Shown here: piece by piece, positions 18,155-27,331 of the stretch
Numbering within the stretch: position 1 is the first letter of the stretch
Layout of the letters: the number at the start of each line of letters is the position of its first letter
NCBI RefSeq assembly: GCF_036884255.1
Contig: NZ_CP145605.1
Location: forward strand, 2,790,001 to 2,854,000
Direction of reading: 5' to 3'
DNA: 64,000 bases
Source of the DNA: Paenibacillus tundrae
GTDB taxonomy: Bacteria > Bacillota > Bacilli > Paenibacillales > Paenibacillaceae
The notes under the pieces: model-generated
The model's input: only the letters and a program-made list of their open reading frames with translations
Told to the model about the DNA's origin: nothing
Databases searched by the model: none
Program-made: the position numbers and the translations under genes

Positions 18155-19846
18155 TTGAAGATGACAGAACAGGTGTTAGAGCATATGACCCAAGCGCAGC
18201 AACATCTTGTGAATCAATCGATGACTTACATGGATGGTCTTTATGTTGATGATGCCAGACTCATTCAAAGTTACGAGAACGCTGGACAGCTTGACTCCCG
18301 TGGAAGTGCCCACTACGCACTCGGGCTCCTTCTTCGTAACGGCGAAGGGGATGTGCATCGTGCAGAGCATGTGATTCGAAGTGTGCTGTCGATGCAATAT
18401 GATGCTCCAGATGAAATATATCATGGGACATTTCGAACTCGCCCGGATGTGAGTGATCCACCGAGGGGTAACTACAATTGGAAAGAGTTCGCGCCAGGGA
18501 CTGCCTATTTTTTGGAGCGTACGTTCGAAAAGGTATCAGCCAAGTTTATTGATGCATTATGGAACCAAGAATCAATACTGAATGAATCTGCAGAGCGAAA
18601 ACAAGTGAAGAAACTGTTCCAATCCGCGATGGACCAGGTTTTACCTCCAGTATGGACAAGTTATGATCCCAACTGGCGCGAATTTATTGCCTCTGCTTTT
18701 GCAGTGATTCTCGCTGAATTCTCTCACCGCTTACCGCAGCAGTTAGTAGAGCAGATGGAGTATGCGATGAAACTGGCTGTCGCGGCTTCAATGGATCGCT
18801 TTAAGTCGGATGTCATTCCGATGAATACGAATATTGAACTCATGCATATTTTTATCACGCATTTCTACGGACATCGATTCAATCATGCAGATTGGATCGC
18901 CCATTCGGATGAGCAGGCTGACCGTATGTTGAATGAATTCTTGGTGCATGACAGCTTCGCTGAATTCAATTCGACCACCTATTACGGAGTGGATCTCACG
19001 GTACTCGGGATGTGGCGAACATATGGAAGTACTGCACAGTTTATTGAGATTGGTCGTATGGTCGAAGCGGGGCTTTGGAACAATATTGCGCTGTTCTACA
19101 ATGCTAATTTGGAAAATCTGTCCGGTCCCTTCGCCCGGGCTTATGATATGGAGATGACAGCACACAGTTCGGTGGGCATGTTCATTTATCTCCTATTAGG
19201 TGAAGCGTATGTACATTTGGCTGATGTTAATTGTGAAGTGGAGCATGGGCCTTTAATTGCATTAGTCGGGGGAGAAGCGCCATTAGAGGTGATCCCTTAT
19301 TTGAAGGAACATCAAGGAAATCGGCTTGTACAGAAGCAGTTCATTGAATTGTGTGAACGTAACGAACCTACGTCGAATCGTAATCTATGTACCGCTACAG
19401 CGTGGATCGGTGAGAAGCGAATGATTGGGGCAATGTCAGGTAGCCGCAACACCAATGGACAGATGTTTCCTGCTACGATCCATTGGCAATCGGATCAGGG
19501 CGACCGATATGATCTGCGATTAACGCGCCGGGAGGTGGGAGAAGGCTGGAATACACATCTGCGGGGAATCGTATTTGAAGCTGATCTGACGGAAGATTCC
19601 TTAATGATCGAGGTTAGTCTAGAGACACCGGATGAGATTGAAATTTATTTTGAGATCAGAGGCTCATTTATAGAAAAGGATAACATTCAAGATCATCAGT
19701 GGAGCTTACCGGGGTTGCTATGTGCAGTGACGGCTGAAGCGCCTGCTCCATCGGTACTTAACTATCCTGAGTATACCGAGATCATCTATCGATATGTACC
19801 CGGAGTAAGTTCCAATACGATGCGATTTAAGTTGAACTTTCAATAA
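18155..19846 (+). CDS. unrecognised cytoplasmic protein in sugar operon, possible alpha/alpha-toroid enzyme
   Basis: 563 residues, no signal peptide. I do not recognise the family with confidence. The first 400 residues are helix-rich with aromatic motifs (GNYNWKEF, NIELMHIFITHFYGHR, STTYYGVDLTVLGMWRTYG, LSGPFARAYDMEM); the last 140 look beta-rich. A helical toroid followed by a beta sandwich is the plan of heparinase/alginate-lyase-like and some glycosidase-like proteins, so an intracellular lyase or hydrolase acting on the imported oligosaccharide is a reasonable guess only. TTG 18155 follows GAGGGGG by 8 nt; ATG 18161 is the alternative. It starts 19 nt after the permease. Confidence 0.7.
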   Translation: MKMTEQVLEHMTQAQQHLVNQSMTYMDGLYVDDARLIQSYENAGQLDSRGSAHYALGLLLRNGEGDVHRAEHVIRSVLSMQYDAPDEIYHGTFRTRPDVSDPPRGNYNWKEFAPGTAYFLERTFEKVSAKFIDALWNQESILNESAERKQVKKLFQSAMDQVLPPVWTSYDPNWREFIASAFAVILAEFSHRLPQQLVEQMEYAMKLAVAASMDRFKSDVIPMNTNIELMHIFITHFYGHRFNHADWIAHSDEQADRMLNEFLVHDSFAEFNSTTYYGVDLTVLGMWRTYGSTAQFIEIGRMVEAGLWNNIALFYNANLENLSGPFARAYDMEMTAHSSVGMFIYLLLGEAYVHLADVNCEVEHGPLIALVGGEAPLEVIPYLKEHQGNRLVQKQFIELCERNEPTSNRNLCTATAWIGEKRMIGAMSGSRNTNGQMFPATIHWQSDQGDRYDLRLTRREVGEGWNTHLRGIVFEADLTEDSLMIEVSLETPDEIEIYFEIRGSFIEKDNIQDHQWSLPGLLCAVTAEAPAPSVLNYPEYTEIIYRYVPGVSSNTMRFKLNFQ

Positions 19847-19965
19847 CGAAGTATTGTAACGTGATCAATGTTCAGCTGAACGTTATTTCGTTGAAAATGT
19901 ACTGCTTAAGCAGGAATATAGCGCATTCGCACTAGAAGCGAATCACATCAATTGGAGGGCATGAC

Positions 19966-20931
19966 ATGTATATCGACAAACAGGAATATTCCTTCTCGAC
20001 GTGCTGGAATATTAAACGTCATACGACTGGATCAAGCATGATTCAGGAGATCAAGTCGTTAGGATTTAGACGAGTGGAATTAAACTATAATGTTACGGCT
20101 GATATGCTGCAGACGATTGAACCTATGATTGAGCGGGGCGAGATTGGTATCTCCAGTGTACACAATACGTTTCCTCATGTGGCTGATCCGGATTATGGCA
20201 CAGATTCTGTACTGCTTGGTTTCGATGATGAAGCTCGCCGGCAGCGAGCTATCGAATTATTGCTCCGTTCAGCTGAGTATGCACACCGTTATGGCGCACA
20301 GGCTGTCGTAGTACATCCAGGGGAAGTTCCATTTGAATATAATGTGGATGAAGAACTCAAAAAAATCTATCATGAACAGGGGAAAGACTCTCCTGCATAT
20401 CAAGCTTTGTGGCAGGACATGCTGGAAAAGCGGGAAGCGGGTAGTGCGCACTATTTGAAACGAATTCAAGAGAGTCTTGAAGAGGTATGTGAAATTTCTG
20501 AGCAGCGTGGATATGGAGTGAATTTTGGAATTGAGACCCGATCACGCTGTTATCAGATGCCTACTTTACATGAAGCAGCAATCTTGATCGATAATCTGAA
20601 AGGTGCCCCCCTTGGACTTTGGTACGATATTGGTCATGGTATGATGATGGATCGCATGGGACTGTACGATAATGTACGTGAAGCTAATGCGTTGGTCAAG
20701 CATGTAGTTGGCGTACATATCCATGAGACGGTTGGTTTGTCGGATCACTGGTGTCCATATGTACATAGTAACGATCTGTCATTCTTTGATTCATTTCTGG
20801 ATATCATTGAACAGTCCCCGGTAAAAGTATATGAGCTCAAATCCGCTTGCACACCGGAAGAGATTGACGCAAGTCATGAGTTAATCACGAATCGTATTAC
20901 ACAGCGCCAAGCAGCGCGATTCTCTGAATAA
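19966..20931 (+). CDS. sugar phosphate isomerase/epimerase (TIM barrel)
   Basis: 321 residues of the xylose-isomerase-like/AP endonuclease 2 barrel. Barrel strands with acidic and histidine ligands are visible: GFRRVELNYN, GISSVHNTFPH, AQAVVVHPGE, NFGIETRSR, GLWYDIGHG, VVGVHIHET and YELKSA. Family knowledge: divalent metal enzymes that isomerise or epimerise keto sugars or related polyols in the cytoplasm. It is the last gene of the transporter operon and so probably handles its product. ATG 19966 follows GGAGGG. An inverted repeat ATTCGC-N7-GCGAAT (19925-19943) precedes it. Confidence 0.85.
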   Translation: MYIDKQEYSFSTCWNIKRHTTGSSMIQEIKSLGFRRVELNYNVTADMLQTIEPMIERGEIGISSVHNTFPHVADPDYGTDSVLLGFDDEARRQRAIELLLRSAEYAHRYGAQAVVVHPGEVPFEYNVDEELKKIYHEQGKDSPAYQALWQDMLEKREAGSAHYLKRIQESLEEVCEISEQRGYGVNFGIETRSRCYQMPTLHEAAILIDNLKGAPLGLWYDIGHGMMMDRMGLYDNVREANALVKHVVGVHIHETVGLSDHWCPYVHSNDLSFFDSFLDIIEQSPVKVYELKSACTPEEIDASHELITNRITQRQAARFSE

Positions 20932-20963
20932 GAATATTCTGATAAAGCATATGAGTGTCCAAA

Positions 20964-21025
20964 TCAATAGAGCGGTCAGAACCTTCCTTTTGTTGGACTT
21001 TTGGAAGTTCTGCCGCTCTATTGAT
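20964..21025. terminator. long imperfect hairpin between convergent genes
   Basis: TCAATAGAGCGG-CAGAAC-TTCC pairs with GGAAGTTCTG-CGCTCTATTGA across about 60 nt. It lacks a clear T run on either strand, so it may act as a weak bidirectional terminator or RNA 3'-end protector. Confidence 0.55.
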
Positions 21026-21047
21026 GTTACAGTTACAATCGCTGTGC

Positions 21048-21683
21048 TTAATTTTTGGGTGGGAGTATGATATCTCCGAGAATTCCGGCCTGATAGCCTT
21101 TCACTACCGCTCCTATTCTTGATTTGACTCCAAACTTCTGCGTAATGGAAGTGATATGATACTCCACTGTACGCGGGCTGATATTCAAATCTTGTGCAAT
21201 TTCCTTGTTAGTCATCTCCATTGCAATGTGATTAAGAACTTCACGCTCTGTTGGTGTGAGGGATTCTTCCAAATTAGCAGAAAGCATTTTCTCAGGTACA
21301 AGCACATGACCCAACATGCTCTGGTGGATGGCGTTTATAATTTGTCCGTATGTTGCTTGCTTTGATAGATAGGAATGAACGCCAAGATCATAAGCCTTTA
21401 ATTGAAATTCGTGGTAGTTGTAACCTGAGAGTAGTATGATTTTGACGGATAAGCCGTACTGCTCCTTCAACCTTTTTGTTACTTCAAATCCGTCAAGCTG
21501 AGGCATGCGAATGTCCATCACAACCACGTCTGGTTCCAACTTCTCTATTTCAGATAAGAAAAGCATAGGATCATTAAATGTTTTTAGCACCTGTATGCCG
21601 GGTTCTCGATTTAGGCGATTATTGAGACCTTCCATGACAAGAGGGTGATCATCAAGTAATACGACAGTTATAGGTTCACTCAT
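21048..21683 (-). CDS. LuxR/NarL-type response regulator
   Basis: 211 residues from an ATG at 21683 that lies inside the last codons of the kinase gene (8-nt overlap), giving translational coupling. Receiver domain with D11/D12 and phospho-acceptor Asp57 in VVMDIRMP, then LSGYN and LSKQ. A LuxR helix-turn-helix fills the C-terminus (LTPTEREVLNHIA, NKEIAQDLNISPRTVEYHI). The pairing with a ComP-like kinase suggests a ComA-like role, but no target is visible. Confidence 0.88.
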   Translation of the reverse strand: MSEPITVVLLDDHPLVMEGLNNRLNREPGIQVLKTFNDPMLFLSEIEKLEPDVVVMDIRMPQLDGFEVTKRLKEQYGLSVKIILLSGYNYHEFQLKAYDLGVHSYLSKQATYGQIINAIHQSMLGHVLVPEKMLSANLEESLTPTEREVLNHIAMEMTNKEIAQDLNISPRTVEYHITSITQKFGVKSRIGAVVKGYQAGILGDIILPPKN

Positions 21684-24060
21684 TGTTATGTAGCTCCTTT
21701 GCTCGTAAAGGCAAACCAATGTTTATCGAAGTTCCTTTACCAGGGGAAGAATTTATAGTGATTTCTCCAGAGAGATGCTGGATATTGCTGTGTATAGAAA
21801 TTAAACCAAAGTGGCCTGATGTAGCTTTTGAAAAATCAAATGTGGAATGAACATCGAAACCTAAGCCATCATCCTTAACTTGGCATATCAAATCATTATC
21901 CCTAATGTACACTTGAATAGAGCAGCGCGAAGCCTGGGAATGCTTCATCACATTAATAATGAGTTCACGTATGGTTCGAAATACAGTGGATTTCAGAGGT
22001 TCCTGCTCCACTTCAGCAGAAAGAGTGCCACAGCTCAGTTCCAAAATGATGTCACTCTTCACTTGAAGTGTGCGAACAAGCCATTGCAGAGACTCCTGAA
22101 GCTCACTACGATCTATGATATGAGGGTACAGATCATCACATAACTGGCGAATATCTTTCTGGGAAGTATATAGGCAATCTAGCCAAACGGCGGTCTGTTC
22201 CGTATTTGTCTCACCTGTATCATGGAATTCTTCCAAATCACGTGACAGAAATATTAGGTTTTGAAGTAGTTGGTCATGGAGAAAATATGAGGTCTTTATT
22301 CGTTCAGCCTGCTGGGCTTCCATTAAAATATCATTAAACTCACGATGACGACGTATCTGATGTTCATGGAGCGCGGTTTGACTCACACGATGTTCATAAC
22401 GCTTCTGCAGATCGGAGAGAAGCTTGCTGTTCACGAGCATTCGTATTGCTTCGAGCCTACCTTGATCAATGATATCCTGTTCTTCTGCCGAAAAAAGAGT
22501 ATGATTTCTTTTGTGACCAATCCCCAAATATCCAGCTACCTCTGCTTCTGGTTCCCCTGACAATTCCCAAACCTGGGCAAATCCATATTGTTGTAGTAAA
22601 CTCTCAACATTCAAAGTGTCGTTGTTTATATCTCCAATGGTAGCGTATGTACCTGTACCTTCTTGAGAGAATCTATTATGATCATCTGCCCAAATAATAG
22701 CTACACCTTCAATATCCAACATTTTGTGAAACATCTCGGCAAATAGGCGAAACATATCTCGCATGCTCTGCTGCTCGGCCATACGAACGGTTATCCGTAG
22801 TTGTTGACGTTCGAGCCATTCTTTATTGAGTTTATTCTTCCTACGGGAGTAGGTTTGGCTATACTGGTAAACCCAAGTGATTAGGAGAAATAAGACAAAG
22901 AGCATGCCGATTTGAATTAATTTATCTAGCTTTGAAGCAATCACGAGTAATGCAAATACGCTTAAAGCATACATCACATGGACGATTAGACGTGGCATCA
23001 CCAGCTTGAAGTCGAGCATACTTCTCTGTACAAGTACATACGTGAACATCCATGATAAAGGAATGAACCCGATTAATGTATATTCAACAGGTAACAGCGG
23101 ATCACCTTGCAGCAGAGTCGGAACAGCAAAACCAAAGATGAAGGGTATCAGACTAGCGATTATACCTGTCGACATAAGCAACAGCTGATTCTGCTCCTTG
23201 CGACTATAGTTTTTGCGATTAAACCATGTAATCCCGATCACAATCAGAAGCGTCATGCAAAAAATGAAATTAAGTAGGTTTGTAGGGCCAGACTGTGCAA
23301 TTGATGTCTTAACAATGGTCATCCCGTGATTCAGCTGAATTTCGGACAATAGCCAACGTTTAATATATAGGAAAACTAAGCCAGCGCTGTACGCAATAGC
23401 GACGCATTTGCTAATGAACAACAGTAACCGGAAGCGATGTTGTTGGGTGCGGAATGCAAATGATAAATAGAAAGCGATCAGCCAATAAGGTAACCATGCT
23501 GCACAAAAAGCCAAGATATAATTAGATAAGGACAGTTGAGAGGTATAGATGGTGAGTATACATATCGCCATAGACAGGTTCAGAAGATAGAAGAGACGCA
23601 TCACTCGTGAACCAGGCTGGCTAAACAATGCATAACTTCCAGTAAACAAAAGCAGCAGCTCCATGGTAGATGAGAACAAAATGTTGAACAGTTCTCTAAA
23701 GCCGGGCTTCATGGAGTATTGTACTGTCTGACCGAGAGGATTCTCTACATGGATCGCAGAGGCATCACTAACAGTATAGATGTCATCCTGATTCAGCAAT
23801 TTAGTTGTTCCTTGTGGTTCAATAGAGACAACTATCTCACCTGATCTGATCCCTGATGAAGAAGCTACACCTTCCGGGTCTACCTCGTGTACCACCCATT
23901 GATTGGTGTGAGAGAGTTTCAGAGAAAGTCCTATATACGGATGAAGATAAGAAGAGGTATGGAGATAAGTGGCTGTCAGCACAAAACACAATATTGTTGC
24001 AAACCATAACACGCTCACTTTATGCCTTATGAATCTATGTAATGAAGAGGTTGGGCTCAT
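21676..24060 (-). CDS. ComP-like membrane histidine kinase with PDZ-like N-terminus
   Basis: 794 residues. TM1 is followed by an extracellular PDZ-like segment (VHEVDPEGVASSSGIRSGEI), then about seven to nine more membrane helices up to residue 410, a GAF-like linker, and a HisKA_3 core with FLHDQLLQNLIFL (His595), N-box ELIINVMKHSQAS, G1 box KDDGLGFD and a final HATPase. The plan and length match ComP of Bacillus quorum sensing. No comQ or comX gene precedes it, so the signal is unknown. The histidine motif deviates from canonical RDLHD (here YFLHDQ). ATG 24060 has only a weak ribosome site. Confidence 0.85.
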   Translation of the reverse strand: MSPTSSLHRFIRHKVSVLWFATILCFVLTATYLHTSSYLHPYIGLSLKLSHTNQWVVHEVDPEGVASSSGIRSGEIVVSIEPQGTTKLLNQDDIYTVSDASAIHVENPLGQTVQYSMKPGFRELFNILFSSTMELLLLFTGSYALFSQPGSRVMRLFYLLNLSMAICILTIYTSQLSLSNYILAFCAAWLPYWLIAFYLSFAFRTQQHRFRLLLFISKCVAIAYSAGLVFLYIKRWLLSEIQLNHGMTIVKTSIAQSGPTNLLNFIFCMTLLIVIGITWFNRKNYSRKEQNQLLLMSTGIIASLIPFIFGFAVPTLLQGDPLLPVEYTLIGFIPLSWMFTYVLVQRSMLDFKLVMPRLIVHVMYALSVFALLVIASKLDKLIQIGMLFVLFLLITWVYQYSQTYSRRKNKLNKEWLERQQLRITVRMAEQQSMRDMFRLFAEMFHKMLDIEGVAIIWADDHNRFSQEGTGTYATIGDINNDTLNVESLLQQYGFAQVWELSGEPEAEVAGYLGIGHKRNHTLFSAEEQDIIDQGRLEAIRMLVNSKLLSDLQKRYEHRVSQTALHEHQIRRHREFNDILMEAQQAERIKTSYFLHDQLLQNLIFLSRDLEEFHDTGETNTEQTAVWLDCLYTSQKDIRQLCDDLYPHIIDRSELQESLQWLVRTLQVKSDIILELSCGTLSAEVEQEPLKSTVFRTIRELIINVMKHSQASRCSIQVYIRDNDLICQVKDDGLGFDVHSTFDFSKATSGHFGLISIHSNIQHLSGEITINSSPGKGTSINIGLPLRAKELHNNE

Positions 24061-24113
24061 TGAGAGAAATCATCCGTTCTTATCATGTAGATTGGTTATT
24101 CATAGAATATATG

Positions 24114-24148
24114 AAAAAAGCAAGCCATGCTGCAATGGCAAGGCTTGC
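24114..24148 (-). terminator. terminator of the SLH serine hydrolase gene
   Basis: On the minus strand GCAAGCC and GGCTTGC form a stem that is followed by TTTTTTC. It separates the serine hydrolase gene from the downstream kinase gene, so the two are probably separate transcripts. Confidence 0.75.
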
Positions 24149-24163
24149 GATTGCTCACGCTCT

Positions 24164-26185
24164 TTAATGTAGCAGAGTCCCTAGCATTTTGTACATCAAA
24201 ACCGAGGATTCCTGTTTCAACATGGGCTGTTTTGCTTTGTAATCGACAGCACCGCTGCTCGATACCTTTACTTCTGGCCCATACAGACCAAGAGCGACAA
24301 CGAATTGAATGCCCTCCGCTGCCCATGCATCATGTGAACCCATAAGGTTTGCCTGCTGGGAGGGTGCTCCAAGTAGGAGAGATGCTGTCCTCCAGATCAT
24401 TAGTGCGGCTTCCTGTCGGGTTATGGGTTGATTGGGGCGGAACAAACCATGGGGATCTCCTTGCACAATCCCAAGTTCAAGAGCCGTTTGAATATAGGCG
24501 GCATAAGGGCTTGTTGCTGTATCTTGTAGTTTTGGAGCTTGAGTGGATAGCGTTATTCCTGTTATACCTACAATCTGTGCGACAAATTCTCCTCGGTTTA
24601 CGGGTTTCTCAGGTTCAAAGAGAGCATGATCTTGTGAGTATAGACCAATCTGTGCCAAACGATAGATATATGGAGCATATGGATGGTCTGTGGGAACGTC
24701 TTGATAATTCTGGGCTTCGGGTAGTTTTTCAGACCAGCTATCTGGTTTGTTATAGTAGAAATAGGCAATATGGCCCGAAATATCTTTCTTAAAACCTGCA
24801 AGTGTGCCGTTCTCATCACGGAACAGCATGTCCTTCACAGGTGTTAGTATGTGTACGCCATAAGCATCGGTAACTTGTAACTTGTTCTCTGTTGCTGAAA
24901 TTTCATATAACCATGCTGGCAGTCGGATATCACGGTACAGCCCTTCATAGGAACGGAGCGTAGCTTCAGGTACGTTGTAATCGACATAATCGCTCTTGGT
25001 ATTGGGATAATAATGTTCCATAAATGCCCGGAAGAGCGCTTCTCTAAGATCAGGACCATCACTGTTGAATACGATGAATAGTCCAGTATGTTGGTCGGGG
25101 AGTAACCACATATTGGAATGGAAGCCAGTAAGGTCACCTGCTTTACTCACAACCTGATGTCCGTGATTATGCTGTGAGTAACTGGATTCGAATCCGTAGC
25201 CCGTACCTGGTATATCAGGGTGTATCGACACATCCAGGGATTGCATGGCCTGTACAGAAGATGGTTTAAGTATTTGTGACCCTTGGTAAGAACCTTGGTT
25301 AAGCTGAGCAAGCATGAAATGCGCCATGTCTCGTCCCGTTGTAATTAATCCGCCTTCAGGTGAACTACTGGGTACATTAGGGTACTGAGGCAATTCTTTT
25401 CCTTCGGCATCATAAGGAGTAGCGAGTTTTGCTAACATTTCCGAAGTAAGAGAGAAACTACTATTGGACATTCCGATCGGATCGAATATATGTTGCTGTA
25501 CATAAGTCTCAAACGGAATACCAGATAGCTTTTGAACGATGTATCCTTGAAGGGTGTAAGCGTAATTGTCGTAACGGAACACTTCTCCGGGACTTCGAAC
25601 AATTGCCGGTTTATTATCCTTAACAAATTGTTCAAGCGAATAAGAATCGTTCGGTTCGCTAACCGAAGTTACGGGATCGGTGTAATCAAACCCGCTCGTA
25701 TGGGTCATTAGATGTTTCAGCGTCAACGGAGTCTTCGTGTTGTTGGTAATGTTAAGATCATCAGTATACTCGCTTATATCTCGATTGAGATCTACCTTAC
25801 CTTCTTCAACTAATTGCATGATGGCGGTTGCGGTGAATGTTTTGGAGATGGAAGCTACTCGAAACAGGGTTGAGTTGGCATCGACAGGAGTGTTTTTTTC
25901 TACGTTGGAATAGCCGTAACCTTTATTAAGAACAACCTGATTGTTGTGAACTACGGTGACGACAGCACCTTGTAGTACGGACTGTACTTCAGGTTTCTCC
26001 ATAAAATTATCCATAAATGCTTCGGTTTCTTGGGGATTCGAGGGGTCATTCAGTGATCCGTGTTCTGCTGATACATGTGCCAATGGTGTTAAGCTCATGG
26101 ATACAACCAGCATCAAATGAACTACTTTTCGTTTCCACATGGTATTACATTTAGAACCTTGGTTAGTTACAAAAATAGATTTCAT
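24164..26185 (-). CDS. surface serine hydrolase (class C beta-lactamase fold) with SLH repeats
   Basis: 673 residues. A signal peptide ends near residue 41 (HVSA). The penicillin-binding/class C domain follows, with SISK at 112-115 (nucleophile Ser112, Lys115) and Y205-D-N207 as the second catalytic pair. Residues about 500-673 hold three S-layer homology repeats (for example PYIYRLAQIGLYSQDHALF, AAYIQTALELGIVQGDPHGL); the third is degenerate. Such proteins are displayed by binding pyruvylated wall polymer through SLH. Activity may be D-amino-acid esterase/peptidase rather than beta-lactamase. ATG 26185 follows AAAGGAG. Confidence 0.87.
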   Translation of the reverse strand: MKSIFVTNQGSKCNTMWKRKVVHLMLVVSMSLTPLAHVSAEHGSLNDPSNPQETEAFMDNFMEKPEVQSVLQGAVVTVVHNNQVVLNKGYGYSNVEKNTPVDANSTLFRVASISKTFTATAIMQLVEEGKVDLNRDISEYTDDLNITNNTKTPLTLKHLMTHTSGFDYTDPVTSVSEPNDSYSLEQFVKDNKPAIVRSPGEVFRYDNYAYTLQGYIVQKLSGIPFETYVQQHIFDPIGMSNSSFSLTSEMLAKLATPYDAEGKELPQYPNVPSSSPEGGLITTGRDMAHFMLAQLNQGSYQGSQILKPSSVQAMQSLDVSIHPDIPGTGYGFESSYSQHNHGHQVVSKAGDLTGFHSNMWLLPDQHTGLFIVFNSDGPDLREALFRAFMEHYYPNTKSDYVDYNVPEATLRSYEGLYRDIRLPAWLYEISATENKLQVTDAYGVHILTPVKDMLFRDENGTLAGFKKDISGHIAYFYYNKPDSWSEKLPEAQNYQDVPTDHPYAPYIYRLAQIGLYSQDHALFEPEKPVNRGEFVAQIVGITGITLSTQAPKLQDTATSPYAAYIQTALELGIVQGDPHGLFRPNQPITRQEAALMIWRTASLLLGAPSQQANLMGSHDAWAAEGIQFVVALGLYGPEVKVSSSGAVDYKAKQPMLKQESSVLMYKMLGTLLH

Positions 26186-26494
26186 GAAATACTCCTTTGA
26201 GTTGAGATGTGGTTAAGCTCAATAATATTCAGCCTACATTTGTAATCTATCACTTAGACAGAATTAGCGATTCCGTAGTAAGCGTGAAATATTGAGGTGC
26301 TTCCGCAATCGTTTTGCGTGATTCCGCAAAGTAATAGTTGAAATCGTATGATGCAAAAAAAAGGATAGGTTCAACACGAGCATCTTAGCTCGGCGAACCT
26401 ATCCCTTAAATTTTTGTTTTGCTGCGTGAAAAAGAGAATTAGAATTATAGGAAGAGAAGAATCAAGGTAAGATCATCCGCATAAGGTACGAGCG
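26186..26494. other. intergenic stretch with one terminator
   Basis: About 310 nt between the SLH hydrolase start and the P-loop kinase stop. Apart from the hairpin at 26361-26404 I see no gene or conserved element; the promoter of the hydrolase gene should lie in 26190-26300 but no consensus pair stands out. Confidence 0.4.
26354..26412. terminator. strong bidirectional terminator
   Basis: GGATAGGTTC (26363-26372) pairs with GAACCTATCC (26395-26404), and an inner GAGC/GCTC stem extends it. The minus strand has eight T after it and the plus strand has AAATTTTTGTTTT. It lies about 90 nt after the kinase stop. Confidence 0.85.
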
Positions 26495-27079
26495 TTACTC
26501 GTATATGTCTTGTTCGAGTTTTGCAAAAGCAATCCATGGATCATCCGCCGAGTTATCAATATACGTCACGGATTTAGCGGGAAGTGGCCATGCCACTTGT
26601 TTTCGGGCGAGGGAGGCTACAAAGGCATCCCAATTGGCAAGTTTCCAATCATCTAACGGAGACTGCCTTGCCATAATTCTTTCACGGTATAATGCTTCGT
26701 TCTTCAAATAAATGTAAGCTACACGCACATCAGTATCCTGAAGTGAACGACCGATCTTGGCAAGTTCCTGTTCGATCCAATCAGGTGTATCGGTTTCTTT
26801 GGTGAAGGGACCCACAACAACGCTGTCGATACCCAGTTGCACATTATCGAGCACAGCATCCATCGTAATACGATACCCGAGATCCCGGCAGAGCCGCTTG
26901 TATTCAGGTGAATCGCGATCGGAAGGGTCAAGCCCTTGCAGTGTCATAATAGCTTCAGCGGCAGGGCGAAGCAGGATATCCATATCGAAGAAAGCGGCTT
27001 TATATTTACGAGACAGGGTTTTGGCAAGTGTTGTCTTGCCGCTTCCAGCCCCACCTAGGAAGAAAATAAGTTTGCTCAC
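26495..27079 (-). CDS. P-loop kinase-like ATPase (AAA_33/shikimate-kinase type)
   Basis: 194 residues. Walker A GGAGSGKT at 9-16, FDMD and a lid-like YRERIMARQSPLDDWK segment typical of small-molecule kinases such as adenylylsulfate/shikimate kinase relatives; VAYIYLKNEALY is the usual strand before the lid. Substrate not identifiable. GTG 27079 lies 9 nt after AAGGAGG; an extension to 27109 has no ribosome site. No obvious operon partner: both neighbours are separated by terminator or divergent orientation. Confidence 0.78.
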   Translation of the reverse strand: MSKLIFFLGGAGSGKTTLAKTLSRKYKAAFFDMDILLRPAAEAIMTLQGLDPSDRDSPEYKRLCRDLGYRITMDAVLDNVQLGIDSVVVGPFTKETDTPDWIEQELAKIGRSLQDTDVRVAYIYLKNEALYRERIMARQSPLDDWKLANWDAFVASLARKQVAWPLPAKSVTYIDNSADDPWIAFAKLEQDIYE

Positions 27080-27228
27080 AGACGTTAGCCTCCTTGTAAT
27101 CAACAACATATGTAATTTAGTAGTTAGTCATATGTCTCTGTTGTTACGGATGGAAAGTGTAACTGCAGACACATGGATTATTTTATCATAAAAGATCGGG
27201 TTAAAAGGATAGACAATAAAGGAAGAAT

Positions 27229-27280
27229 TAGGTAATATAATACCTAGATTATCTATGCATAGATTTCCGATGTATATAAT
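27229..27280 (+). promoter_or_regulatory. padR promoter with two palindromes
   Basis: TAGGTA-ATATAA-TACCTA (27229-27246) and the perfect 14-bp palindrome ATCTATGCATAGAT (27251-27264) precede a TATAAT (27275-27280). The second palindrome covers the -35 region, as expected for repression. Autorepression by the adjacent PadR protein is inferred. Confidence 0.55.
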
Positions 27281-27331
27281 TTGGAGCTTATTTAAGAGGT
27301 GTGAATCTAGTTGGAAAGGGGGTAGAACGTA

